This document shows positions 27,154 through 35,085 of a DNA stretch of 64,000 nucleotides, in pieces. The DNA lies in assembly GCA_947629865.1 (NCBI GenBank), contig CANRFJ010000009.1, forward strand, positions 44,028-108,027. Direction: 5' to 3'. Under the pieces are notes generated by a model. The model did not search any database and was not told the origin of the DNA. It worked only from the letters and a program-made list of their open reading frames with translations. Each line of letters opens with the position of its first letter. Position 1 is the first letter of the stretch. This DNA comes from an uncultured Lachnospiraceae bacterium. Lineage in GTDB: Bacteria > Bacillota > Clostridia > Lachnospirales > Lachnospiraceae. The position numbers were made by a program, and so were the translations under genes.

Positions 27154-28245
27154 TTATGCAATCGAATGTTTTTTGTATTCAAGTGTATCTATTACATATA
27201 CTTCCGTATCTATACATTCAAATAAATCCGGATTAAACAACGCCAAATTATATCCACTACTATGCATTACGCTTTTATACTCTATGCCAGCATATTCCGC
27301 AATATCATCATGAATAATACTTTTAACAAAATCTGTAATGTATTGCGTCGGAATATAGTCTAATACACTGTCGCTTCTTCTCATAATTTTACTCATTTCG
27401 TCATTTATCTTACTTAAGTGTTCTTTATTAATCGCATACTCTAAACAATCTAATCCCTCTATAAATGGACTAATTTGATTTATTTCTTTCAAATCAACAA
27501 CAATAATATCTTTTTTAAGCCTGAATTTTCCAACTGTTACATAATCATATGCACCCGCTCTTGCCTCATATATTGTAGTCTCAGCTGTATCCGCCAAATA
27601 CAAACATCTTATTCCTCTTGCATTTGCCCTACCATCTGTTGTCTTTTCAAGTGGCGGCGCCCCCATATCTTTAATAGGAATCCCTTTCTCTGTTGAAATT
27701 CTACATCTATAAAACACCGCTCCTGCTTTATAAGGTTTTCGAATATATGAACAAAATCGTTCTAGCAAATTTAAATTCATATAATGAGTATGAAACCGAT
27801 TTTTTGTCTTTAATGCTTTTACAAAATCATCCCAGGAATTTGTAGTCAAAAGAGAATGTTTTAATAAATACTCTGAATCATATAATTCCTGTATACCAAC
27901 TGGTTGGTCAAACAATTCTGCATTATATTCATACTTTTCTTTACAAATTGCTGTAATTATATTATACACATCTGCTTCGCTCTTGTTATTAAAAATATTC
28001 CAATTACTAATTAACTCGCTCTTCAATAGTCGAGTATCTGATTTCGGATATGAATCTGGCAATAAAGAAACTGGAGTATATATGCTAATCAATTCATCAA
28101 ACATAATACTCAGATCTTCATACTTATCGGTATCGTATATATGTACATTTTTACATTTGCACTGGGGGCAATCTCCCATTTTTACTTTGTTTCGAATAAC
28201 AGAGATAACTTCTGTATCGCAAAAACATTTTTCGCAAATTATCAT
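27154..28245 (-). CDS. HEPN/RES N-terminal domain plus RES domain protein (candidate NAD-degrading toxin)
   Basis: 363 residues. N-terminal Cys4 zinc ribbon (Cys4, Cys7, then CPQCKC at 26-31) and helical HEPN/RES-N region (about 40-165), then a RES domain from about 175 (VFYRCRI, PPLEKTTDGRANARGIRCLYLADTAETTIYEARAG). Arg206, Tyr216 and Glu227 show the Arg-Tyr-Glu spacing of RES toxins, which break down NAD+. No Xre antitoxin is adjacent, so control must come from the operon partners. Its start overlaps the sce7725 stop by four bases, meaning coupled translation. Confidence 0.75.
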   Translation of the reverse strand: MIICEKCFCDTEVISVIRNKVKMGDCPQCKCKNVHIYDTDKYEDLSIMFDELISIYTPVSLLPDSYPKSDTRLLKSELISNWNIFNNKSEADVYNIITAICKEKYEYNAELFDQPVGIQELYDSEYLLKHSLLTTNSWDDFVKALKTKNRFHTHYMNLNLLERFCSYIRKPYKAGAVFYRCRISTEKGIPIKDMGAPPLEKTTDGRANARGIRCLYLADTAETTIYEARAGAYDYVTVGKFRLKKDIIVVDLKEINQISPFIEGLDCLEYAINKEHLSKINDEMSKIMRRSDSVLDYIPTQYITDFVKSIIHDDIAEYAGIEYKSVMHSSGYNLALFNPDLFECIDTEVYVIDTLEYKKHSIA

Positions 28246-29171
28246 AAACTACTCCTATCCAAATATCGCCCTATCAGCTCTAAATGATGCATAATAGATA
28301 ATTTTTTCACCGTTCCCAAACCTGGATAAGCTTCTCGACGATATAACTTTTCAAACTCCTTCATCGCAACTGTGTCAAGTTTCATTTCCTCATTCCACTC
28401 TACTAGTTTCAGTAACGCTTCCTGAAATTTCCCTGCAGGATCTCTTATATCATCATTCGAGTCCGACACAAAATGCTTTACTCGCAAACTATCATCTGTA
28501 TCAAAATATACAATATGAATTGCAACTGCATACGGGGCAAATCCCGTTTCGTTATATTCCTTACCAACTACAGAATAATCAGAAAATCCCACATATCCAT
28601 CTTCTAAATAATATAAATGATCTTCTGAAAATGGTTCATCATCAATTTCAATATAATCATTATTCCTGTCTTTCTTGTTGAATTTATCATCCAATAATAC
28701 CTTATTTTTCCTTACTTTCCTTCTAAAACCACTTTCATCTGGTATTAAATTATATTTTACATTCGTTTCTGAAAAAAATGCTTCATAAACAGGAATTGCA
28801 TCTTTATTATCACAAATCGTTCCCATATTGTCTGCAAATCTTTCAATGAATTTCTCCGGTTTCAAGTTTGCCCTTAGCAAATTCATATAAAGAATACTAT
28901 TATTTTCGTTTAAACTTGCAACTAATTCTTCTTTTAATTTCTGGTTTTTCTCCTCTCTAGTATCACTACTAAAACTGCCTACCTTGGGATTTGTAATGAT
29001 AGCAAGTTGTTTTTTACTCGCTCCATATGTTTTTACTATTTTAACAAGAGTTGATGATAATTTTACAGGTTCAATAATTGGAATAATTTTGTTGCTTAAA
29101 ACTCCTTTTTCTAACAATTCACGCAATGCAATTAATTCAAATTGTCTTCCTCTTAAATAGGGAAAATACAT
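28242..29171 (-). CDS. sce7725 family protein (beta-protein-like)
   Basis: 309 residues from ATG 29171, whose RBS GGAGG lies inside the 3' end of the preceding gene; the longer frame to 29228 is an overlap artefact. It begins MYFPYLRGRQFELIALREL, the hallmark of sce7725 proteins, and continues with KIIPIIEPVK and LAIITNP, a TIM-barrel-like pattern seen in beta-family proteins. Known only as the constant partner of sce7726 proteins; biochemical function is undescribed to my knowledge. One base separates it from sce7726. Confidence 0.75.
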   Translation of the reverse strand: MYFPYLRGRQFELIALRELLEKGVLSNKIIPIIEPVKLSSTLVKIVKTYGASKKQLAIITNPKVGSFSSDTREEKNQKLKEELVASLNENNSILYMNLLRANLKPEKFIERFADNMGTICDNKDAIPVYEAFFSETNVKYNLIPDESGFRRKVRKNKVLLDDKFNKKDRNNDYIEIDDEPFSEDHLYYLEDGYVGFSDYSVVGKEYNETGFAPYAVAIHIVYFDTDDSLRVKHFVSDSNDDIRDPAGKFQEALLKLVEWNEEMKLDTVAMKEFEKLYRREAYPGLGTVKKLSIMHHLELIGRYLDRSSL

Positions 29172-29172
29172 A

Positions 29173-30018
29173 CTACGCACCTCCATATTGACGTTCCAAA
29201 AACACATTAAGTTTCTGATAATCGTCACATGTTAACTTCATAAAATATGCCAAAAATTTTAATTCGTATGGAATTTTAATAAACTCCTCTTTCTCTAATT
29301 GTGTTCTCTTTTTTAAGCGACTTAAAACAAGTAAATATACTTCTTCTATCGGTATTTCCATAAACATTTTTTTACATGCAGAATAAAATTTAAATTGTGT
29401 GACTTCCGGTAAATATCCATACCACTGGACAATTATGTCTTCATATTCCTCTTTTCTTAGTAATTTAAAAATACTTTCCTTGTCTAAATCATTTATATAT
29501 CTTTGAGGTTTTCGAACTGTACCCAACTTCCCGTTTTTTCTTAGTACACAAATACCTACAGGCTTCTCTATACTATCTAACACCTTTTGTAATTGTAGCA
29601 AATTTTTTTCATAAGTAACAACAACCACAGAATCAAATACCTTATAATAATCATCTATCTGTGAAGATAATCTCTCTAAATTATCCAACTCTGTTTTTAT
29701 TTCATATACAACAGCCTTGCCATTTACTAGCACAAAATCCGCTTTAGATCTTGCTATTGCTATTTCTGTCAAAGCAGTTGTTGTATTAACACTATGTACA
29801 CCCAAAAGCAACTTATTTAATAAAGTATTCTTATAAAAATATTCATTACGATAATTATTCTTTAATTCGCTATAAATTTCGCTTATTAATTCTCTATTAT
29901 TTTTTTGATCGGCATTATTTACATAACATCTAACTACTGATGAATATACATTATCTTCTTTCCCGTTTATAAAGTAGCGAAGCATTTTTCGTGTAAATAT
30001 TCTGTTCAAATTACTCAT
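29173..30018 (-). CDS. sce7726 family protein with PD-(D/E)XK nuclease-like core
   Basis: 281 residues from ATG 30018, which overlaps the stop of a 50-codon ORF upstream (ATGA); TTG/GTG starts at 30036/30033 behind GGGAGG are alternatives. The block TEIAIARSKADFVLVNGKAVVYEIKTELD holds Glu85, Asp94, Glu106 and Lys108, arranged like a PD-(D/E)XK active site, and is followed by an AQIDDYYK-type helix (SSQIDDYYKVFD). It is first in the operon sce7726-sce7725-RES-GmrSD and may supply target recognition or DNA cutting. About 30% GC. Confidence 0.75.
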   Translation of the reverse strand: MSNLNRIFTRKMLRYFINGKEDNVYSSVVRCYVNNADQKNNRELISEIYSELKNNYRNEYFYKNTLLNKLLLGVHSVNTTTALTEIAIARSKADFVLVNGKAVVYEIKTELDNLERLSSQIDDYYKVFDSVVVVTYEKNLLQLQKVLDSIEKPVGICVLRKNGKLGTVRKPQRYINDLDKESIFKLLRKEEYEDIIVQWYGYLPEVTQFKFYSACKKMFMEIPIEEVYLLVLSRLKKRTQLEKEEFIKIPYELKFLAYFMKLTCDDYQKLNVFLERQYGGA

Positions 30019-30167
30019 TCTATTTGTTTCCACCAATCCCGCCTCCCTGTAATTTCTAAGTCATCAACCGCTACTTCCCGCAAATGATGGTTTGTTTTCA
30101 GTTCCGCAAGATGTCTGTTTCTGATTGCATAAAAACAGATAACGCAAATGTTAAAAGTCGGTTCCAT
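30015..30167 (-). CDS. 50-codon ORF translationally coupled to sce7726
   Basis: ATG at 30167, stop TGA at 30015-30017 overlapping the sce7726 ATG. The translation (CFYAIRNRHLAELKTNHHLR … DDLEITGRRDWWKQ) is charged and protein-like. An in-frame stop lies two codons before the ATG and the RBS is weak. It could be a small fifth component of the operon or the relic of an older gene. Another frame over the same bases also reads openly, so coding status is uncertain. Confidence 0.35.
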   Translation of the reverse strand: MEPTFNICVICFYAIRNRHLAELKTNHHLREVAVDDLEITGRRDWWKQIE

Positions 30168-30452
30168 CTTTTATGTGATTTGCCCGACTATTCTTAGATA
30201 TACTCTTTAATGAAATCTTCTGTAATATTGCCAACAATTGCAAAATAATATTTTTCTTCTCTTTGGTCCAATTGTTTAATATAACGTTTTTCTTACATTT
30301 GTATATCATAAACAGTATATCATACCACACCGTATACGTCCATATCTTTCCAATATACTATTTCATTTTATTTTTACCTGTGTTAAAATACGAAAGTGGC
30401 CGGGAATCCGGACGGAAAATTTTAATCCCGGACGGCGGAAAGGAAGACCGAT
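30168..30452. other. AT-rich intergenic region with a possible IS200/IS605 tnpA relic
   Basis: No complete gene. On the minus strand an open segment ending at 30194 reads KYYFAIVGNITEDFIKEYI then stop, similar to the C-terminal YY..VGN....IKKYIE signature of IS200/IS605 TnpA. It has no start codon context. The plus strand near 30384 has a TAAAAT -10-like element ahead of trmB. This is the right border of the low-GC island. Confidence 0.3.
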
Positions 30453-31091
30453 ATGCGCTTGCGAAACATTAAAGGTTCTAAGGAATTTATTGATAAAAGT
30501 CCCTTTGTGATCCATCAGCCGGAGACGTACAGGGGGCGATGGCACACGCTCTTTCACAACAGCAACCCTCTCCGTCTGGAGATTGGCATGGGGAAGGGAC
30601 AGTTTATACATGCGCTGGCAGAGCAGAATCCGGACGTCAACTATCTCGGCATGGAAATGTACTCCAGCGTTCTCTACCGGGCCCTTGAAAAACGGGCGGA
30701 GGCAGAGTTGGACAACCTCTTTTTCCTGCGGCTTGATGCCAGACACCTGACGGAGATTTTCGCGGATGGGGAAATCGACCGGCTGTACCTCAATTTCTCC
30801 GATCCCTGGCCGAAAGACCGCCATGCCAAGCGCCGCCTCACGAGCCCGAATTTCCTGGCGCTCTATGATCGGGTTCTGAAGCCGGACGGATTTTTGCAGT
30901 TTAAGACAGACAATCGGGCGCTTTTTGATTTTTCCGTGGAGGCGGTACAGGCCTCCAATCGCTGGAAAATCCGTGAGCTGACCTACGACCTCCACCACAG
31001 TGAATTTCTTGAGGGAAATATCATGACGGAGTACGAGAGCCGGTTTGTGGCCGAGGGAAAACCCATCTGCCGCTTCGTCATCTCCCGCTGA
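30453..31091 (+). CDS. trmB: tRNA (guanine-N7-)-methyltransferase
   Basis: 212 residues, usual size; GGAAAGGAAG upstream. SAM-binding motif LEIGMGKGQFI, then DARHL and the family signature LNFSDPWPKDRHAKRRL with the catalytic Asp, and FKTDNRALFDFS. It makes m7G46 in tRNAs. GC content returns to the chromosomal level here, showing that the AT-rich island ends between the sce operon and this gene. Confidence 0.97.
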   Translation: MRLRNIKGSKEFIDKSPFVIHQPETYRGRWHTLFHNSNPLRLEIGMGKGQFIHALAEQNPDVNYLGMEMYSSVLYRALEKRAEAELDNLFFLRLDARHLTEIFADGEIDRLYLNFSDPWPKDRHAKRRLTSPNFLALYDRVLKPDGFLQFKTDNRALFDFSVEAVQASNRWKIRELTYDLHHSEFLEGNIMTEYESRFVAEGKPICRFVISR

Positions 31092-31285
31092 GAGCCCCCC
31101 GCACCGGACGGATTTTCCCGTGAAAGCCAAAAAGCAGGACACATGGCCGAAACCTTCATATACTGTAAAAAAAGGGGTTTTTTATGGGCCGCTCCATGCA
31201 AAGTAAACTGTCGCAGAAACTAAACTGCGGGAAGCTTTCCCGAACTCTGCGGCGTATCCTTCAATCCCTGGACGAAATACAGAGA

Positions 31286-32449
31286 TTACTTAACATCAAA
31301 TAAGTGGATTTCCTTTTTGCGCAATTTCTTTTCCAGAAAAAGATTTACCAGATACATGAGCACGGCGGTGGCGGGCACTCCCAGAAACATACCGATCACG
31401 CCAAAATAGGCGCCGCCCACCGTTATGCCGAAGATAACCCACAACGGTTTAATGCCTGTCAGATCTCCGAGGATCTTCGGCCCCAGATACAGTCCGTCAA
31501 ACTGCTGCAGCACCAGTACCATAATCGCAAACAAAAGCGACAGCTTCGGATCTATGAACAGATAAATCAGCACGCCCGGTATCGCTCCGATAAAGGGCCC
31601 AAAATAGGGGATCATGTTGGTAATGCACACAATGACGCTTATGAGCAGGGCAAAGGGGAACTGCAGAATACTCATGGCTATCAGGCAGATGACGCCAATA
31701 ATCAGCGAGTCAATCGTCTTGCCAAAAAGAAATCCTGTAAAAATATGGTTACATTTCAAAATGGTTCTCCATGCGCCCTCGGCTCTCCTCTTGGGAACCA
31801 GCGCATATACGACCTTTTTCAGGCTCTGAACCAGATGCGCGCTGTCCCACACGATATAGATGGAGATTACCACGCCGAAAAATATGTCGTATACCATGGA
31901 AAATACCGAGCTGGACAGCTGATATACATAGGGCAGAATATCCGCGCGGTAATTTACAAGTCCGCTGAGCAGATTGTTCCTTATATACTCGATAATTTCC
32001 CCAATCTGGATAAAGGGAATCCGGCTGTTGATTTCCGCCTCGTGGGTTACTGCATACTGGTAGCCTTTTTTAACCGTCTGTCCCAGCTCCCGGCCGCTGT
32101 CCCGAATCTGAGGGAAAATATATACGACGAGCACAGTCAGAAGTCCCACGACAATCAGATAAGAAATCGCGATACTGACACCTCTCTTGACACCCTTCCA
32201 GCGCTCCGGCTTTATCCTGTTCAGCAGTTTTTGGAAGAAATTTACAAGGGGCATGAGCAGATAGGCCAGAAAAAAGCCCACAATAAACGGCATTATAACA
32301 GAAATAAAACGCTCCAAAACCGCCAGCGTATTCCGCCAGTTCCAGATGAGGGCAACCGCAATCGTACACAGCGTCACCAATATTACCACATATCCTACAT
32401 TGGATACAAAACTTTTCAGCGCATTGCGATATTTATTATTTTTCTTCAT
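31286..32449 (-). CDS. AI-2E family transporter (permease)
   Basis: 387 residues with about eight TM helices in the AI-2E/YtvI layout: an N-terminal pair, a long helical extracytoplasmic section (GYQYAVTHEAEINSRIPF), and the conserved C-terminal core (NMIPYFGPFIGAIPGVLIYLF, GPKILGDLTGIKPLWVIFGI, GVPATAVLMYLV). Members export small molecules or act as Na+/H+ antiporters; the substrate here is unknown. It is a single gene on the strand opposite to trmB. Confidence 0.88.
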   Translation of the reverse strand: MKKNNKYRNALKSFVSNVGYVVILVTLCTIAVALIWNWRNTLAVLERFISVIMPFIVGFFLAYLLMPLVNFFQKLLNRIKPERWKGVKRGVSIAISYLIVVGLLTVLVVYIFPQIRDSGRELGQTVKKGYQYAVTHEAEINSRIPFIQIGEIIEYIRNNLLSGLVNYRADILPYVYQLSSSVFSMVYDIFFGVVISIYIVWDSAHLVQSLKKVVYALVPKRRAEGAWRTILKCNHIFTGFLFGKTIDSLIIGVICLIAMSILQFPFALLISVIVCITNMIPYFGPFIGAIPGVLIYLFIDPKLSLLFAIMVLVLQQFDGLYLGPKILGDLTGIKPLWVIFGITVGGAYFGVIGMFLGVPATAVLMYLVNLFLEKKLRKKEIHLFDVK

Positions 32450-32513
32450 GATTCCCTCCGTCCGCTTTTATTTCTACTTTAATTTCATTTAATTTCTTTT
32501 CATAAATTTGTTC

Positions 32514-32542
32514 TTGCATTTTGAATAAAAGTATTATATAAT
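32514..32542 (+). promoter_or_regulatory. promoter of tRNA-Lys
   Basis: TTGCAT (32514-32519), 17-base spacer, perfect TATAAT (32537-32542); transcription would begin about 15 bases before the mature tRNA. Confidence 0.8.
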
Positions 32543-32564
32543 AGTCCTTGTGTTAAAAAATTAA

Positions 32565-32637
32565 GCGCCATTAGCTCAGTTGGTAGAGCACCTGACTCTT
32601 AATCAGGGTGTCTGGGGTTCGAGCCCCCAATGGCGTA
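32565..32637 (+). tRNA. tRNA-Lys (anticodon CTT)
   Basis: 73 bases with a seven-pair acceptor stem (GCGCCAT/ATGGCGT), D-loop AGCTCAGTTGGTAGAGC, anticodon loop CTCTTAA giving CTT, and T-arm GGGGTTCGAGCCCC. CCA is not encoded. Confidence 0.95.
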
Positions 32638-32646
32638 CTTCCGAGT

Positions 32647-32690
32647 CCTTGTTTGGCAGACCTGCAACTGCTGGGTGAGGGCTTTTTTTT
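32647..32690 (+). terminator. intrinsic terminator of tRNA-Lys
   Basis: CCTTGTTTGGCAG (32647-32659) and CTGCTGGGTGAGG (32668-32680) pair over 13 positions, with six G-U pairs, and are followed by GC and eight T. The many wobble pairs mean it is a much weaker hairpin on the opposite strand. Confidence 0.75.
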
Positions 32691-33186
32691 ATCCTTTTTT
32701 TGCCTCCTCCAGGGACTGGCTCTCCTCCTCCGACAGCGCCACAAAAACTTCTCCCGCCTTCACCTCTTTTATATAGGTATAGCACCCCTCGCTGTTGCTG
32801 TGCATGGAATTCAGTATAAAGCCGTCGTTCTCCTTCGTCAAAAGAGTGAGGACAAAACTCAGAGTTCCGCCCACCTCCTTGAAGGCGTCATATTTTACAA
32901 TACCGACCTTCTGATACGTCTTTAACAGGTTGGCGTCTATTCCGCCGAGACGGCCGTCTATTTCCTTCAGCTTTTCATTGATATAATCCATATTTTCAAA
33001 TTTTTTCTGAAACGCAGCCTCCAGACTTTTTCCCTCGGCCCCATTCATAAAACTGCCGTAGCGCCTTTTCAGGTTGCTGCACTTTGCCAGCATTACAATA
33101 CTGGTAATCAGCAGCGCAGCCACCAGCACTAAGCAGATCAGCACAATAATATCCGTCTCCAGTCCGAAATCCTCAAAATGAAACAT
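32689..33186 (-). CDS. DUF4446 family membrane protein
   Basis: 165 residues from ATG 33186 (AGGAGG upstream; the longer frame to 33204 lacks an RBS). One N-terminal TM helix (DIIVLICLVLVAALLITSIVML) precedes a coiled-coil-prone segment and the DUF4446 core (GIVKYDAFKEVGGTLSFVLTLL, GFILNSMHS, CYTYIKEVKAG). The family is regularly found next to parB in Clostridia, as here (29 bases downstream of it), which hints at a link to chromosome segregation or sporulation; the function is unknown. Confidence 0.88.
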   Translation of the reverse strand: MFHFEDFGLETDIIVLICLVLVAALLITSIVMLAKCSNLKRRYGSFMNGAEGKSLEAAFQKKFENMDYINEKLKEIDGRLGGIDANLLKTYQKVGIVKYDAFKEVGGTLSFVLTLLTKENDGFILNSMHSNSEGCYTYIKEVKAGEVFVALSEEESQSLEEAKKG

Positions 33187-33215
33187 GTCCCTTCCTCCTT
33201 GCAAACATATGTTCT

Positions 33216-34091
33216 CTACTTAAAATATGCCAAAATCTTCTCCAGCTCCTCCGGAGAGTAATATTCTATTTCCACTTTTCCCTTCTGCTCTGTCTTGCGG
33301 TTGATGCGGACTTTCGTCCCCAGCTTCTGCTTGAGTTTTTCCTCTAAATCCCGATACACAAAATCATTCTTCAATTCCTTCTTTGCATTTTTCCTGGTCG
33401 GATTCATCATGCTCTTGACCAGCTTTTCCGTCTCCCGCACACTGAGTTTTTCATCAAAGATTTTCATGGCTACCGTGTACTGCTGTTCCTTATCCGGAAA
33501 TCCCAGCAGCGCCCTGGCATGTCCGCTGGAAATCGTCTCCTCTACCAGCATCTCCAGCACCCGATCGTCCAGCTTCAGAAGCCGGAGCGAATTGGTAATC
33601 GCCGTCCTGCTCTTGGAAACCTTTTCGGCCACCTCGTCCTGTTTCAGGCTGTATTCCTGAATGAGGTTCTGGTATGCCCTGGCCTCCTCCACAGGATTCA
33701 AGTCCTCCCTCTGAATATTTTCAATGAGGGCAACCTCCATAACCTCCTGCGGCGTGTAGTCCTTAATGACGACGGGGACTTCCCGAAGTCCGGCCATCTT
33801 GGCCGCCCGCCATCTTCTCTCTCCGGCAATGATTTCATAATAGTCCTTCTTCCTGGTAACTACAAGCGGCTGAACGATTCCGTGCAGCTTTATGGATTCG
33901 CTCAATTCCAGGAGAGAGTCCTCATTAAAATTCTTCCGCGGCTGGTTTTTGTTTGGCTCAACCTCATTTATCTTCAATATCGTCTCGCCTGTCTGCGAAA
34001 TTCGGTTGTCCGTCTTTGCTCTGGTGCCCGTAGACTTCGGGGGAATCATGGAATCCAGTCCCTTCCCCAGTCCCATTTTCTTTGCTGCCAT
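33216..34091 (-). CDS. parB: chromosome partitioning protein ParB (Spo0J)
   Basis: 291 residues. CTP-binding ParB/Srx domain (INEVEPNKNQPRKNF; GERRWRAAKMAGL is the arginine box), a helix-turn-helix (LKQDEVAEKVSKSRTAITNSLRLLKL), and a C-terminal dimerisation segment (KVEIEYYSPEELEKILA). It loads at parS and spreads as a clamp. Overlaps the parA stop by one base. Two parS sites lie just upstream of parA. Confidence 0.96.
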   Translation of the reverse strand: MAAKKMGLGKGLDSMIPPKSTGTRAKTDNRISQTGETILKINEVEPNKNQPRKNFNEDSLLELSESIKLHGIVQPLVVTRKKDYYEIIAGERRWRAAKMAGLREVPVVIKDYTPQEVMEVALIENIQREDLNPVEEARAYQNLIQEYSLKQDEVAEKVSKSRTAITNSLRLLKLDDRVLEMLVEETISSGHARALLGFPDKEQQYTVAMKIFDEKLSVRETEKLVKSMMNPTRKNAKKELKNDFVYRDLEEKLKQKLGTKVRINRKTEQKGKVEIEYYSPEELEKILAYFK

Positions 34092-34858
34092 TATCTGCTG
34101 CTCCTTTCAATCACTTCATCGGCCAGTGCGCTGTACGCCCTCGCTCCGGTCGATCTGCCGTCATACTTTGTAATTGGCAGTCCGTGGCTTGGCGCTTCCG
34201 CCAGCCGGACGCCTCTCGGAATAATCGTATTATAAATCGTCTGATTCAGATTATCCCGCACATTGTCTATTACCTGCATAGAGAGATTGGTTCTTCCGTC
34301 ATACATCGTAAAGACAACACCGTTAATAATCAGTCTGGGGTTCAATCTCTCCTTCACCAGATTAATCGTATAAATCAACTGGCTCAATCCCTCCAGCGCA
34401 TAGTACTCGCATTGGATTGGCACAAGAACAGAATCCGCTGTCGTCATGGAATTGATTGTCAGCGTGTTCAATGACGGCGGGCAGTCGATAATGATATAGT
34501 CGTACTGTTCCCGAATCTCTGAAATAATGTCATTCAAAATATAATTCCTGTTTTCCATGTCCATTGTCTCGATTTCAATTCCGGCCAGATTTACATTGGC
34601 GGCCAGAAGATCCAGATTATCAAAGACATCTCTCTGCACACATTCGTCAAAGGTATTATCTCCAATCATCAATTGATAAACCGTCGTCTCCAGCTCATCT
34701 TTATCAACGCCAAGTCCACTGGAAGTGTTTCCCTGTGGATCCATGTCAATTACGAGAACCTTTTTCCCTTTTTCTGCCAGGGCAGCCGACAGATTAATTG
34801 TCGTAGTGGTTTTTCCCACGCCGCCTTTCTGATTGGCAATCGCCATAATTTCGCTCAT
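34091..34858 (-). CDS. parA: chromosome partitioning ATPase ParA (Soj)
   Basis: 255 residues from ATG 34858, preceded by GGAGG at five bases; the frame extends to 34870 without a better signal. Deviant Walker A KGGVGKTTT, Walker A' DMDPQGN, Walker B IIIDCPPSL. It binds DNA non-specifically and, with ParB, places origins and regulates DnaA. A TATAAT box at 34898-34893 lies 35 bases upstream. Confidence 0.96.
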   Translation of the reverse strand: MSEIMAIANQKGGVGKTTTTINLSAALAEKGKKVLVIDMDPQGNTSSGLGVDKDELETTVYQLMIGDNTFDECVQRDVFDNLDLLAANVNLAGIEIETMDMENRNYILNDIISEIREQYDYIIIDCPPSLNTLTINSMTTADSVLVPIQCEYYALEGLSQLIYTINLVKERLNPRLIINGVVFTMYDGRTNLSMQVIDNVRDNLNQTIYNTIIPRGVRLAEAPSHGLPITKYDGRSTGARAYSALADEVIERSSR

Positions 34859-34892
34859 ACTATCCTCCAAATTTTATTACAATATCGACTTT

Positions 34893-34921
34893 ATTATAGC
34901 ACTTTTATTTCTATATTACCA
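34893..34921 (-). promoter_or_regulatory. probable promoter of parAB
   Basis: Minus-strand perfect TATAAT (34898-34893); the -35 at 17-base spacing is the weak TGGTAA (34921-34916). Confidence 0.45.
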
Positions 34922-34980
34922 TAGGTTTTTAGACGGATTCTGTATTTTCCTATAAACCATAGTGCAACCGGATAAAGCAA

Positions 34981-34996
34981 TGTTTCATGTGAAACA
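34981..34996. promoter_or_regulatory. parS: parS site (one mismatch)
   Basis: TGTTTCATGTGAAACA differs from the consensus parS palindrome at one central base. It lies between rsmG and parA, 46 bases from the perfect copy. Confidence 0.88.
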
Positions 34997-35026
34997 TTTT
35001 TTGTGAAACAGCACCCCTTCTAAAGA

Positions 35027-35042
35027 TGTTTCACGTGAAACA
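35027..35042. promoter_or_regulatory. parS: parS site (perfect)
   Basis: TGTTTCACGTGAAACA, the exact 16-bp ParB-binding palindrome of Bacillus/Clostridium chromosomes. Confidence 0.97.
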
Positions 35043-35085
35043 TCCCCCCACGAACGGGCAGAGCCCTGTCGCTCCACAAAAGCTT

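Noticed and set aside
31184..31303. 39-codon plus-strand ORF between trmB and the AI-2E gene (MGRSMQSKLSQKL…)
   Set aside because: It overlaps the 3' end of the convergent AI-2E gene, has only a GGGG run in front and no known relatives; coding cannot be supported.
31304..32482. 392-codon plus-strand ORF antisense to the AI-2E transporter
   Set aside because: Its composition (Gln/His/Asn rich) is that of the reverse frame of a membrane protein gene; the minus-strand frame has clear AI-2E motifs.
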